Source: Chloroflexi bacterium TSY | GTDB taxonomy: Bacteria; Chloroflexota; Anaerolineae; Caldilineales; Caldilineaceae | Assembly (NCBI GenBank): GCA_019217005.1 | Contig: JAHBNG010000022.1 | Coordinates: 92,161-156,160, forward strand | Direction of reading: 5' to 3' | DNA length: 64,000 nt | In this document: positions 28,633 through 37,847 of the stretch, piece by piece | Layout: every line of letters begins with the position of its first letter | Position numbering within the stretch: the stretch's first letter is position 1 | Translations under genes and position numbers: made by a program | The notes under the pieces: model-generated | Told to the model about the DNA's origin: nothing | Databases searched by the model: none | What the model saw: only the letters and a program-made list of their open reading frames with translations

Positions 28633-29185
28633 TACCTTGAAACTTGGCTAGAATATTGAATTAGGTCCTTAACGGATCAACATCGACAATTTTTTGTCGA
28701 GATGAGCAAGAATGTTGAGCGCCGCCGCAAGGCCCTCGTTTGGGCCGACGGCCTGCACAATTGTACTATTTTATGACTTCGACATCTGCTCTGTTCGGTT
28801 ACATCGCGACCACACTTGGGCCCGTAGCTCTCCTGAAACAGCCCGTGCAGGCGGTCGCGATGTAGTCGATTTCCAGAGGTATCGATGTAATAGAACAATA
28901 CACCATTGCAGGCCCAAACAACTAGAAAATTATGGACGCAAACTGCCTATGTCAGATAGGATCACAGGTCAAGTTAATTGCTCTTACGACGATCCGTAAG
29001 TTGATCAATTTGGTGAGCGGGGGTACTCTTAGAGTTTATAGTATAGCTTGGCTGCTGTCAAAAAAGGGCGGGATTTCAACTTGGAAACGCCCATGGAAGA
29101 TCCGGTAATAGATCGGATGATCTCTCTATGTTTGCCGGACCAATTGATCAATGTTATACTCTAAAAACCACCCTCAAAATTTTGG

Positions 29186-29260
29186 GTGTGTACCACAAAG
29201 TGTATAAGGGGAGCAGTTGCTCTGACAGAGCAGTCTCCATTTACCCATTTTGGGACACAC
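29186..29260. repeat. Family B hairpin repeat, copy B2
   Basis: Begins GTGTGTACCACAAAGTGTAT and ends CCCATTTTGGGACACAC, 75 bp like the other copies. Confidence 0.85.
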
Positions 29261-29412
29261 TATCCAAATTCGGTCGTGGCTGTGGGTTATTACTTACCGG
29301 ACAGCCACTATCCCAATATCTACACCGATGTGTTGTTCGTGTTGCCAAGTATTAGATTCTACACTACCATAAATGAGAATGAATTTGACGAATCTTAAAC
29401 TGCGGTTGTGGT

Positions 29413-29463
29413 GAAAACATGGTTTTTCTACTGCGATACAAGGCTAAGTAAAACCATGTTTTC
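29413..29463. repeat. 14-bp perfect inverted repeat upstream of the Liv operon
   Basis: GAAAACATGGTTTT (29413-29426) is the reverse complement of AAAACCATGTTTTC (29450-29463). It lies 80 bp before the binding-protein start; it could be a leader hairpin or operator. Confidence 0.45.
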
Positions 29464-29542
29464 GTACAGAGCTTAGGTATAGAGGTTTAGAATCATTTTC
29501 ATCCTAGCGAACCCATCTATTTCTAAGGAGAAACAAACGAAC

Positions 29543-30935
29543 ATGTTCAAAACAAAATCATCCTATTGGCTGATCGGTCTCTTGTTGACGTTGGCTCTTG
29601 TGTTGGCTGCTTGTGGCGGACAACAAGAAGGTTGTTGGTGAAGCAACCGAAGCTGAACCGGCCACAGAACCAACCGAAGCACCAGCTGAAGAAGCAGAAG
29701 ACGAAAGCGATGCTGAAGAAGCGGCCGACGAGGAAGAAGGTGATGCGGAAGAGAGTAGTGATGCCGCGGAAGGCGATGTTATCAAGATCGGTGCACTTGC
29801 ACCGCTTTCTGCGCCAGGCACAGTCGTTGGCGGTGAAGCCATGCGCGATGCGATGATGATTGCAGAGGGCGACATCAATGCCCGTGGCGGCATCCTAGGA
29901 CGGATGGTTGAAGTGATCATCGAGGACTCAGAAGGGTTGCCAGAACGCGGTACTGCTGTGATGGAGAAGCTCATCAACCAGGATGGCGTTGTCGCGGTTG
30001 GTGGTGGCTATCATAGTTCGGTTGGCGTTGCCTCAAAAGAGGTTGCGGCCGACAACAATGTTCCTGTCGTTTTTGCCGAAACCTGGAATGACACAATTAC
30101 GAGCAGCATGTTGGATCAAATTTTCCGCATTGCGCCGCTCAGTTCGGAAGTTGCCAAGGTGGATGTTGAATTCATCAAGACACTGCCGAACATTGAAAAA
30201 GTTGTGATTCTGACTGAAAACACCGACTATGGCATCCCCGCTGCTGACTCCAACCAGGCCGGTTTGGCCGAAGCCGATATTGAAGCCGTAATCTTTAGCG
30301 TCGACATCGGTACCCAGGATTACTCGGGCATCATCGAGCGCATTAAGGCAGAGGAACCCGATCTGATTCAAGTTCTGGCCACGGGTGAAGCTTCCTTTAA
30401 CTTCACACAACAAGCTGCCGAAGCTGGCATCGGTCCTGGCGATGTTCCTACAATCTGTAATCAGGTGGCGTTGGAAAGCAATTCATTCTGGACTAATGTC
30501 CCGGACGGTAATTTCTGCTTCGTCCGCCGCATCGGTCTGCCAGTTAATCTATACAACGACAATGCCAAGGCATTCCTCGAACAGTATAGTGAAATGACCG
30601 GCAAAACCTCTGCCGAATCCTATGCGCTGGAAGCCTACGATTCGATCATGATTCTGGCCCAGGCAATTGAAGAAGCAGGCAGCACCGACGCCGACGCCAT
30701 CATCTCTGCTTTGGAAGGCATCGAGCACGCAGGAACCCTTGGGGATATCTATTTCCCCTATGGTCGGAACAATGCACCAGCCGATAACGATGTTGAAGAT
30801 AAGTTCTGGCACCAATGGCCCGACCCTGCGATCACGATGGTTCAGTATCAGGAAGAGGGTCAAGATTCGACTGAGTCTCCCATTGTTTACCCAGAAACAT
30901 ATCAGACAGGTGAGTCAATTCTTGTTGGGCAGTAG
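29543..30935 (+). pseudogene. Liv-type binding lipoprotein (branched-chain amino acid family), frame break after the lipobox
   Basis: The ATG at 29543 (AAGGAGAAAC upstream) gives MFKTKSSYWLIGLLLTLALV then LAACGG, a lipoprotein signal. Nine codons later the frame ends (TGA at 29640-29642). The mature protein continues in the +1 frame from KKVVGEATEAEPATEPTEAP through a long Glu/Ala linker to DVIKIGALAPLSAPGTVVGG, the start of the Peripla_BP_6 fold, and ends at 30935. Removing one base in the GGCGGACAAC stretch would restore a single 463-residue precursor. As written only an unexported protein could be made from an internal start. All partner transport genes follow intact. Confidence 0.8.
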
Positions 30936-30942
30936 GGGAACG

Positions 30943-31013
30943 TGATGCGTATTGCGTGGTGCGTGAACTGAATTATGAGACTATTCTGAGCTGTTCACGC
31001 ACTACGTATCACA
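30943..31013. repeat. Inverted repeat between the binding-protein and permease genes
   Basis: GTGATGCGTATTGCGTGGTG, continuing to CGTGAAC, is answered by GTTCACGCACTACGTATCAC. The hairpin could act as a transcript stabiliser or attenuator between binding protein and membrane genes. Confidence 0.6.
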
Positions 31014-31135
31014 CACGTTCTCACAGCACAACCGCTTTCTCAACTGGTACCACGCAGGACGCACTACGCTTGACAAGCAAGCTCTCTACTATCCGGAATA
31101 GCCACAAAGTCAACAAACAGAAGGTATTCTAATTT

Positions 31136-32368
31136 ATGCTCTGGACAGCGATTATTTGGTTTATCGTCTGGGGAATCATCGGCGGTATTGTCACGCCACG
31201 CATCTATGCTCGTAAGGATTTGGATGTCTCTCAAGCCAGCTTGACGGGCGCCGCGATTGGAGCAGCAACAGGACCATTTGGCTTGGTGCCGCTCTGGATC
31301 ATTACCCCCCATCTGAGCGCACGCTGGGCCGGTGTTGCAGGGCTAATGGTCGTGGGCATTTTCTCTTACGCCTTTGCTCAAACCTTTCCCGATAACTTAT
31401 GCGTAACCAACAGCGGTTTTGTGGCTTCCCAGCTAACAAACGGCATTGTCATCGGCATCATTTACGGCCTCATGGCATTGGGGCTCACACTCATCTACTC
31501 GATTTTGGGCGTGGTCAGTTTTGCGCACGGCGAGTTTTACATGATCGGCGGGATGGTCGTCTACTATATGAGTGTTTCAATTCTCTTCGAAAATGCCAAC
31601 CCACTGGTCTGGTTATTGGGAGCCGCCTTGATCACTTTCCTCATCGGTGCAATTTTTGAACTGATTTTTTTGCGCGTCATGGGGAGTGGACAGATCGAGC
31701 GACCAAGAGAATATGCGATTCTGGTGACATTCGGCCTCTCTTTCTTTCTGCAATACGCAGTACAGGCATTGCTCGGTGCCAACCCGGTCAAAACCAGACG
31801 CTTTTTTGATCTGCCTGAATTGGCGATTCCCAGTGTTGAAAATCCTACGCTGCTCAAATCGACAAGGGCAACACTCTCCCTTTTTGATGCTGTGTCGATT
31901 CCCAACCCTCGCTTCACCGCCGCCGTAATTTCGATTGTGTTACTCCTGGTGTTGATGTGGTTTCTCTATCGAACCTGGATCGGCAAAGGGTTGCGGGCAG
32001 TGAGTCAAGATCGACAGGCTTCATCCGTGGCAGGCATTAATCCCGATTCAATGAACACGCTCGCTTTTGGAATGGGAGCCATGTTAGCCGGCCTTTCGGG
32101 TGCGACATTGGTGCAGATCTTTGCTTGGTTGCCCCAAGTGGGCATTCCGGCCGCGGCACGCTCCTTTGTGATTATCGTGTTGGGTGGAATGGGGTCGCTT
32201 CCTGGCGCTTTTCTTGGCGGGCTGACAGTAGGGTTGGTTGAAGCGGCAGGCGTTGGCTGCATTCCCGATCCCATGCGCGCTGCATCATATATCCCGGCTT
32301 ATGGCATGATTATCTTGACCTTAACACTGCTTCTCAAGCCAACTGGATTCTTTGGGAGAGAACTATGA
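31136..32368 (+). CDS. livH: Liv-type ABC permease LivH with extra N-terminal membrane region
   Basis: 410 residues, about 100 longer than usual LivH. The family core starts near residue 97 (LTNGIVIGIIYGLMALGLTL followed by ILGVVSFAHGEFYMIG) and ends with PAYGMIILTLTLLLKPTGFF. The EAA-like loop is KGLRAVSQDRQASSVAGINP. Residues 1-90 form two or three additional hydrophobic segments (AIIWFIVWGIIGGIV, then WAGVAGLMVVGIFSYAFA). The final codons overlap livM by 4 bp (ATGA). It forms the transmembrane channel with LivM. No lesion. Confidence 0.88.
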   Translation: MLWTAIIWFIVWGIIGGIVTPRIYARKDLDVSQASLTGAAIGAATGPFGLVPLWIITPHLSARWAGVAGLMVVGIFSYAFAQTFPDNLCVTNSGFVASQLTNGIVIGIIYGLMALGLTLIYSILGVVSFAHGEFYMIGGMVVYYMSVSILFENANPLVWLLGAALITFLIGAIFELIFLRVMGSGQIERPREYAILVTFGLSFFLQYAVQALLGANPVKTRRFFDLPELAIPSVENPTLLKSTRATLSLFDAVSIPNPRFTAAVISIVLLLVLMWFLYRTWIGKGLRAVSQDRQASSVAGINPDSMNTLAFGMGAMLAGLSGATLVQIFAWLPQVGIPAAARSFVIIVLGGMGSLPGAFLGGLTVGLVEAAGVGCIPDPMRAASYIPAYGMIILTLTLLLKPTGFFGREL

Positions 32369-33564
32369 ATCGATCCCTCATTAATTGGACGTTGGGCGTT
32401 CTAGGCGTCGTTTTACTGCTTGTCGCACCAGTCTGGCTTAACAACTCTCCCTATTTGATGCATATTTCCATCACCGCTTTTTTCTACGCAATTTTGGCAT
32501 CAAGTTGGTCATTACTAGCCGGTTACGCTGGTCAATTCTCATTTGGTCATATGGCCTTTATGGCGATTGGCGCATATACGGCGGCTTTGTTTGGATACTA
32601 TATCAGATTCACGACGGCACCCACCAATGAATGCACCGAATTTGCGCTCGGTGGTCTCTGGTTGGTCATACTCAATCCAATCGGTGTATCAAGCATTGGG
32701 GGAAGTTGCCTGGAAGTCGCCAAACAATCGATGCCGGCAGGGACAGTCATTATTCAACCACCTTTGTGGGCAGGTTTGGTCTTAGGGATCCTTATGGGTG
32801 GTCTGTTTGGATTGTTGATAGGTGCGCTGGTCTTACGATTACGCAGCACTTATCTAGCCCTCTTTACCATTGGCTTTTCCGAGATTCTGCGGGCCGCTAT
32901 TAGTGCCGAACTGGATATTACGCAAGGGCAGAGTGGCTTTGAAATGGATCCCCTTTTTCCAAACGGTCTCAATCTGTTTGGCCTCGCTTTCGGTCCATCC
33001 GATAAGATTCCGCCCTACTATGTCATGCTCTTGCTCTTCTTGATCTGCATGGGAATCATGGCTTGGCTCACGTCGTCCCGTTTTGGCCTCTTTATTCGGG
33101 CTATTCGGGAGGATCAAGAGGCTGCCGCTGCATTGGGCGTTCATGTGGTTCGTTATAAGGTGTTGGTTTTTATCATTACGGCTATGATGGCTGCGGCTGC
33201 AGGTGTTCTGCAAGGGCACTACATTGGGATTATCACGCCGAATATCTTGATCATTTTGCAGATGAGTCTCGTGATTGCAATGGCGGTGATCGGTGGACTG
33301 GAAAGCATTGTGGCGGCAGCAATTGGTGCTCTGATCATTCAAACCTTGCTTGAACTATTGCGCAACAGCTTTGATATTGGCCCCTTTGAAGTCGACATGA
33401 CCACGTGGCGGCTTGTCTGGTTTGGTGCGGTTTTGATGTTGACCCTTCGCTTTCAGCGCAATGGCCTCATCTACCCGATTATCAATTGGATTAGCCGTGG
33501 TCAAGTTGCGGAAGAGACTGTCGCCAAGCGCCAAGCTACTGTCGTTGAAGAGGGAGCCACATAA
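32365..33564 (+). CDS. livM: Liv-type ABC permease LivM
   Basis: 399 residues; starts in an ATGA overlap with livH. The family landmarks are YAILASSWSLLAGYAGQFSF followed by GHMAFMAIGAYTAAL, and the ATPase-docking loop FIRAIREDQEAAAALGVHVV. A loop after the third segment contains two Cys (ECTEF, GSCLEV) and is longer than in the E. coli protein. The C-terminus is basic and Glu-rich (QVAEETVAKRQATVVEEGAT). LivG starts 3 bp later. Confidence 0.9.
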   Translation: MNRSLINWTLGVLGVVLLLVAPVWLNNSPYLMHISITAFFYAILASSWSLLAGYAGQFSFGHMAFMAIGAYTAALFGYYIRFTTAPTNECTEFALGGLWLVILNPIGVSSIGGSCLEVAKQSMPAGTVIIQPPLWAGLVLGILMGGLFGLLIGALVLRLRSTYLALFTIGFSEILRAAISAELDITQGQSGFEMDPLFPNGLNLFGLAFGPSDKIPPYYVMLLLFLICMGIMAWLTSSRFGLFIRAIREDQEAAAALGVHVVRYKVLVFIITAMMAAAAGVLQGHYIGIITPNILIILQMSLVIAMAVIGGLESIVAAAIGALIIQTLLELLRNSFDIGPFEVDMTTWRLVWFGAVLMLTLRFQRNGLIYPIINWISRGQVAEETVAKRQATVVEEGAT

Positions 33565-33567
33565 GCT

Positions 33568-34329
33568 ATGTTCAAACTTGAAGTTAGAAATGTCGATAAA
33601 AATTTTGGCGGTCTTCAGGTCCTCAAAGATGTGTCATTCGAAGTCGAAGGTCCAGAGCTGATTGGGCTGATTGGTCCCAATGGTGCAGGCAAAACGACCC
33701 TCACGAATATACTTGACGGGGCCTTGAAGCCCAGCAGGGGCACTGTCTACCTCAACGGCAAACGAATCGACCCGTTGCCTCCTTATATGGTGGCACGGGC
33801 CGGTTTGGGGCGTACCTTTCAAGTGACTCGCGCTTTCCGCCGCATGACGGTGCTAGAGAATTTACTCGTACCTGCCATGGCCTTGAATGCCACGGCGCGC
33901 CAAAAAGATTTTGAAGAAAAAGCCCGCTGGGTGCTTGAATTCCTGACCATGGATCATCTAACAAACGAGTATGGCCGTGCGCTCTCTGGTGGTCAACAGA
34001 AGCTGTTAGAGTTGGGGCGGTTGCTCATGCTCGACCCCAATATCATTATTCTAGATGAGCCATTTGCAGGTGTTCATCCGCGCCTGATGGAGATCATCTA
34101 CGAATACATCTACAAGGTCAATGGCGATGGTTCGGCGATCATCATTATCAGCCACGACATGGACACAATCTTCACTTTGAGCAAGCGCCTACTAGTGTTA
34201 AACTATGGCGACTTGATTGCGGATGGCGATCCAGATGTGGTCAAGAATGATCCCGTGGTGAAGCAGGCTTATTTAGGCGAGGATGATGAGCCGGAGCTGA
34301 TGGTTGTTCAGGATACTACAGCGGATTAA
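33568..34329 (+). CDS. livG: Liv-type ABC ATPase LivG
   Basis: 253 residues with Walker A GPNGAGKTTL, Q-loop FQVTRAFRRMTVLENLLVPA, signature LSGGQQKLLELGRLLMLDP, Walker B IIILDEPFAGVHPRL and switch His ISHDMD. The start is 3 bp after livM. After the stop there is a 216-bp gap, unusual within a Liv operon, occupied by a degenerate family A repeat before livF. Confidence 0.92.
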   Translation: MFKLEVRNVDKNFGGLQVLKDVSFEVEGPELIGLIGPNGAGKTTLTNILDGALKPSRGTVYLNGKRIDPLPPYMVARAGLGRTFQVTRAFRRMTVLENLLVPAMALNATARQKDFEEKARWVLEFLTMDHLTNEYGRALSGGQQKLLELGRLLMLDPNIIILDEPFAGVHPRLMEIIYEYIYKVNGDGSAIIIISHDMDTIFTLSKRLLVLNYGDLIADGDPDVVKNDPVVKQAYLGEDDEPELMVVQDTTAD

Positions 34330-34445
34330 GATAGGAACGGATTCTGGGTGTTGACAGACCGTTCGGTCATAAATAAATGCGTTCACTTGAGTAGCGTTAG
34401 TCATCACACAGTAACTTCGTGAATTCCTTTCCCTTCATCTTAGTT

Positions 34446-34523
34446 CTTATCCGAAAAGCTCTGTGAAGCTCTATTCTTGCTCGAGAAGTTAGTCAGACTC
34501 ACAATCACTTTTTAGGAGGGGTT
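34446..34523. repeat. Family A hairpin repeat, copy A2 (degenerate right arm)
   Basis: Left arm CTTATCCGAAAAGCTCTGTG is canonical, core GCTCGAGAAG is present, right arm has decayed to CACTTTTTAGGAGGGG. It separates livG from livF. Confidence 0.85.
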
Positions 34524-34545
34524 CTTAACCACAATTAATACGTTT

Positions 34546-35253
34546 ATGCTCGAAATCCACAATCTTTACGTTGGTTACTACCGCGACCTCAATATTCTGC
34601 AAGATGTCACCCTCAAAGCGGAAGAGGGCAAGATCACAACAATTTTGGGTGCGAACGGCGTGGGCAAATCGACCACACTCAAGGCGATCTACGGTTTTCT
34701 CAAACCCAATGATGGCAATATTTTGCTCGATGGTCGGAGTGTACTGGGTACACCCACTCACGAACGAATCGGGCTAGGACTAGCCTACATCCCACAGCAA
34801 CCGGGCGTTTTCCGCTGGATGTCGGTGGAAGAGAACTTGCAGGTCGGTGCATGGACCTTCCGCAGCGACAAAAAGCGAGTTCGTCAAAAGCTAGAAGAAA
34901 ACTACGACCGCTTTCCAATTCTCAAAGAGAGGCGAAAACAGTTGGCAGGCGAGCTTTCTGGGGGGCAGCAGCGCATGATCGAAATCGGTCGCACGTTGAT
35001 GACCGATCCCAAGATCATTTTGGTTGATGAACCAACAGCTGGTCTCGCCAAACTTCTCTCTGAAGAAGTCTATCAGATGTTGGTCGACCTGCGGGATCGA
35101 GATGGATTGACCATTTTATTGGTTGATCAGGAGATCCGTGAAGCGCTGAAGATCGCCGATTATGTCTATGTGTTAGAACTCGGTCGCAACAAATTTGAAG
35201 GACCCGCCTCGGAGTTTACCAATCTTGAGAAGGCATTTTGGATTGGTGAATAA
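34546..35253 (+). CDS. livF: Liv-type ABC ATPase LivF
   Basis: 235 residues with Walker A GANGVGKSTTLKAI, Q-loop YIPQQPGVFRWMSVEENLQV, signature LSGGQQRMIEIGRTLMTDP, Walker B IILVDEPTAGLAKLLSEEV and switch region LLVDQEIREAL, where Gln-Glu replaces the usual His-like Gln-Asn motif of LivF. It pairs with LivG. No good ribosome site is evident before the ATG at 34546. It converges with the ATPase-nuclease gene, whose stop is only 4 bp beyond. Confidence 0.9.
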   Translation: MLEIHNLYVGYYRDLNILQDVTLKAEEGKITTILGANGVGKSTTLKAIYGFLKPNDGNILLDGRSVLGTPTHERIGLGLAYIPQQPGVFRWMSVEENLQVGAWTFRSDKKRVRQKLEENYDRFPILKERRKQLAGELSGGQQRMIEIGRTLMTDPKIILVDEPTAGLAKLLSEEVYQMLVDLRDRDGLTILLVDQEIREALKIADYVYVLELGRNKFEGPASEFTNLEKAFWIGE

Positions 35254-35257
35254 ATCT

Positions 35258-37063
35258 TCACGACGTATCCAAATTAGGCAACTTGCGTAAGCCAAGATGG
35301 ACCAGTAACGCATCTAATTGCGCTCGATCCGACCAGAAGACACCTTCCTGCCGAGCAAATGCTTCAGCTTCTTGGGTCAATCCTTGATGAGCAAAAATCC
35401 ACTTGTAGAGAGTCCGCGGGTTGTCTTGAGCTTGCACGGCTTCTGCTTGCTCAAGTAGCCCACGCAACGTGGATACGCCAATCTTCTTCGTTGTTTCCCA
35501 CTTGCTTTGGCACACCCACATGTGCCCGCCAAGCGATGCCAGCACATCAATCTCCTGTCCAACACCCGAGCGGAGCCGCACCCGATGGTGGACAAAGACA
35601 ACCGGGCGCCGTAGCGGAATATCCTTAGGGGCATTGAAAAAGTGACCGGGAAATGCGTTATGCTGATAGCTGTTGAGCAGAACCTGGCCCATAAAGATTT
35701 CGGCCAAATAGCCTTTGTACTCATGAAAACGCCGTTCCTGGGCTTGGTAGCGCAGCAATAATTCGTTTTGAACACCGACTTGGCTTTGACCTTCAACTTC
35801 GATCCGCCCCCAAACCTTGAGGAATTCCAACAGAATGGGATCTTCGACCTTGCGAAACCAACCGCCCAGTTCAAGATATTCAACCAGATCTCCCCGTGAC
35901 AATCGAATCAAGACATCACGAATCGTATCAAGAGAGACATCGTATCCTTCACGAATCTTTAACTCTTGCTGAATTCGTTCTAAACTGATCTTGTCGTTCT
36001 CTTCCAAAGCCGACAGGTAGAGAATCCATTTCGTGACATTGTACTCATTGATGCGTTCGATCCAACCACTTACCTGCTCGTAGAGTTCCGCCCAGATAAA
36101 GCCAGATGCAATGTCCACCGCCAAGACACTGTTAATCGTCTCCTCGTCGAGCAGTGGTGTATCTGTTTCCGCGGATTGTTGTATGACCGCTGAGATATAG
36201 AAAGGATTCCCGCCACATCGTGCGGCCACAACAGGGGCCATCAATTCGGGGACAGTGGCTTGGTAATGGTTGGCGGCTTTTCGGACGAGCTCATCGCCCC
36301 AATAGCCAGATAGTTCATGAATGGGTCGGCTGCGAAAGCGGCCAAAGAGCGAACCACGCCCCAAAATTTCACGTGCTAAAATGCTCATCGCCGAGCCGGT
36401 GACAAAATGAGGGCAGGTGTACGATTCCACAGCGTTCTGCATGTGGCCGACGATACGAAAGTCATATTGGGGCAGATGCGTATTTTGAAATTCGTCTAAG
36501 AAGATGACAATTGTGCTATCGAAAATGTCTGAAATACGGCGCGGAATGTTGACGGCATCTTCTTCGGGTGATGGCATATTGCCCTTGAGCATAGAACGAT
36601 GATAAGTGAGCAATAGATCCAAATCATCAGAAAAGGGGAAGAGAGTACGCGATTTTTCGATCCACTCAGTCAAATCATCATCTCTCAGTTCCTGCCGTAT
36701 CATTTCAGGTTGTTGTGTATAAAAACCGACATAATAGCGCATGAAGTTTTCGAGATATTTTTGAGCAAATAGAAACCCATCTCGTTCAGTATCAGAAAAC
36801 ATATAATAGACAGGCACGACAGCCTTGGGATCATGCGGATCCTGTTCAAAAAAAAGACGGTTGACCACGCGCCGGAAGATCTCTGTCTTGCCCATGCGAC
36901 GCCGCCCCAACAACACTGTGGACATGGTGCGCCGCGCGGCAGCGTTGCGGGCTGCGTTATAAAAGTATTCCAGAAATTCAGCCCGATCCGTATAGATTTC
37001 GTCCAGGACCAGTGGTTTGATGACCCATTTTTCTGCGCTAAAGCGCGCCAATATGTCTTGCAT
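35258..37063 (-). CDS. AAA/STAND-type ATPase with C-terminal PD-(D/E)XK-like nuclease domain
   Basis: 601 residues from MQDILARFSAEKWVIKPLVL; GGAG 9 nt upstream favours 37063 over longer starts. The N-terminal ATPase_2-type module has Walker A LLGRRRMGKTEIFRR and Walker B IVIFLDEFQNTHLPQYDFR. A winged-helix region follows (about 330-430; ISLERIQQELKIREGYDVSL). The C-terminal domain carries RSGVGQEIDVLASLGGHMWV then CQSKWE, the E-x-D / Q-x-K core of PD-(D/E)XK nucleases. The architecture matches archaeal-type ATPases of unknown, possibly defence-related, function. It converges with livF and is monocistronic. No lesion. Confidence 0.75.
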   Translation of the reverse strand: MQDILARFSAEKWVIKPLVLDEIYTDRAEFLEYFYNAARNAAARRTMSTVLLGRRRMGKTEIFRRVVNRLFFEQDPHDPKAVVPVYYMFSDTERDGFLFAQKYLENFMRYYVGFYTQQPEMIRQELRDDDLTEWIEKSRTLFPFSDDLDLLLTYHRSMLKGNMPSPEEDAVNIPRRISDIFDSTIVIFLDEFQNTHLPQYDFRIVGHMQNAVESYTCPHFVTGSAMSILAREILGRGSLFGRFRSRPIHELSGYWGDELVRKAANHYQATVPELMAPVVAARCGGNPFYISAVIQQSAETDTPLLDEETINSVLAVDIASGFIWAELYEQVSGWIERINEYNVTKWILYLSALEENDKISLERIQQELKIREGYDVSLDTIRDVLIRLSRGDLVEYLELGGWFRKVEDPILLEFLKVWGRIEVEGQSQVGVQNELLLRYQAQERRFHEYKGYLAEIFMGQVLLNSYQHNAFPGHFFNAPKDIPLRRPVVFVHHRVRLRSGVGQEIDVLASLGGHMWVCQSKWETTKKIGVSTLRGLLEQAEAVQAQDNPRTLYKWIFAHQGLTQEAEAFARQEGVFWSDRAQLDALLVHLGLRKLPNLDTS

Positions 37064-37121
37064 GAATCCATCTCCTCTCGTTGCGTTCATTATACCAATT
37101 ATACCATAGGTACAGCGGTGC

Positions 37122-37271
37122 ATTGTTCCCCTCATTCAAGAGTTGTTGCACCGTGGTCTTGAAGATGACGCAACAACCGCTTGTATGAGCGTCACCGGGA
37201 CCAACGACGGTGCAAGACGCTTGTATGAACGACTTGGATTTGCGAATCCTGGGTGCTGGAAGAGTAAGTAG
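37122..37271 (+). pseudogene. GNAT acetyltransferase, C-terminal remnant
   Basis: An open frame without start reads IVPLIQELLHRGLEDDATTA, then CMSVTGTNDGARRLYERLGF and stops. The NxGARRLYERLGF block is the classical C-terminal motif of GNAT N-acetyltransferases. The N-terminal two thirds with the acetyl-CoA loop are missing, so this is a relic between the ATPase-nuclease and thioesterase genes. Confidence 0.65.
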
Positions 37272-37344
37272 CATGAAATGGGTTTTTGCGTTTTACAAAC
37301 ATCATGCGCAGTGTTATAGTAGTACAATGAATGCTAGAGGTAAC

Positions 37345-37791
37345 ATGGATGAATATACCCAAACCACAATCGGTCAAGAACTCGATTCATTTCCCTGTAA
37401 AGTCGACATCAAAATACATTGGTCAGAGATGGATGCCGCTCGCCATGTCAACAATACCGGTTATCTGCGCTGGGCAGAGATGGCGCGAATTGAACTCTTT
37501 TATCAATTAAAGATTGGTCGGGGCGATGCAAATCGTAACATTGGTATGATCTTGGGTTGGCAGGATTGTAAATATATTTTTCCTGTCACCTTTCCGGATA
37601 CTGTTTCTATAGGCGTTCGGGTTACGGATGTTGGTTCGGATCGTTTTATGCTTCAATGTCATCATTATAGCCAGCGACACGCCCGATTGGTTGCAATTTC
37701 GAACCATCGCATCGTGGCTTACGATTATCAAGCTTTGGCCAAAGTCGAGTTACCAGACGATTGGAGACAACGTTTGACGGAAGTTTTATAG
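37345..37791 (+). CDS. Acyl-CoA thioesterase, hotdog fold (4HBT family)
   Basis: 148 residues from MDEYTQTTIGQELDSF; an upstream ATG at 37327 is possible, but GAGG just before 37345 supports the later start. The family signature is IHWSEMDAARHVNNTGYLRW followed by AEMARIELF, with the catalytic Asp of the 4HBT type in EMDAARHVNN. It hydrolyses acyl-CoA thioesters in the cytosol; substrate unknown. It is intact. IS630 copy 2 lies 57 bp downstream. Confidence 0.88.
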   Translation: MDEYTQTTIGQELDSFPCKVDIKIHWSEMDAARHVNNTGYLRWAEMARIELFYQLKIGRGDANRNIGMILGWQDCKYIFPVTFPDTVSIGVRVTDVGSDRFMLQCHHYSQRHARLVAISNHRIVAYDYQALAKVELPDDWRQRLTEVL

Positions 37792-37847
37792 GCTCCTATG
37801 GGCAGTATCCCAAATTGTGCGTAAATTCACTTGAGATATGAAGTATA

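Larger units (their letters stand above)
28633..29542. other. 900-bp intergenic stretch, no credible gene
   Basis: Between two divergently oriented importer clusters. It holds family B copy B2 (29186-29260), a 14-bp inverted repeat (29413-29463) and, around 28700-28870, long complementary blocks (GTCGCGATGTAGTC and GGTTACATCGCGACC). Promoters for both clusters should lie here, but I could not single out boxes. Confidence 0.5.

Noticed and set aside
28677..28999. Short ORFs on both strands at 28.7-29.0 kb
   Set aside because: No family features, no ribosome sites, and they arise from a long inverted repeat, so both strands are open by symmetry.
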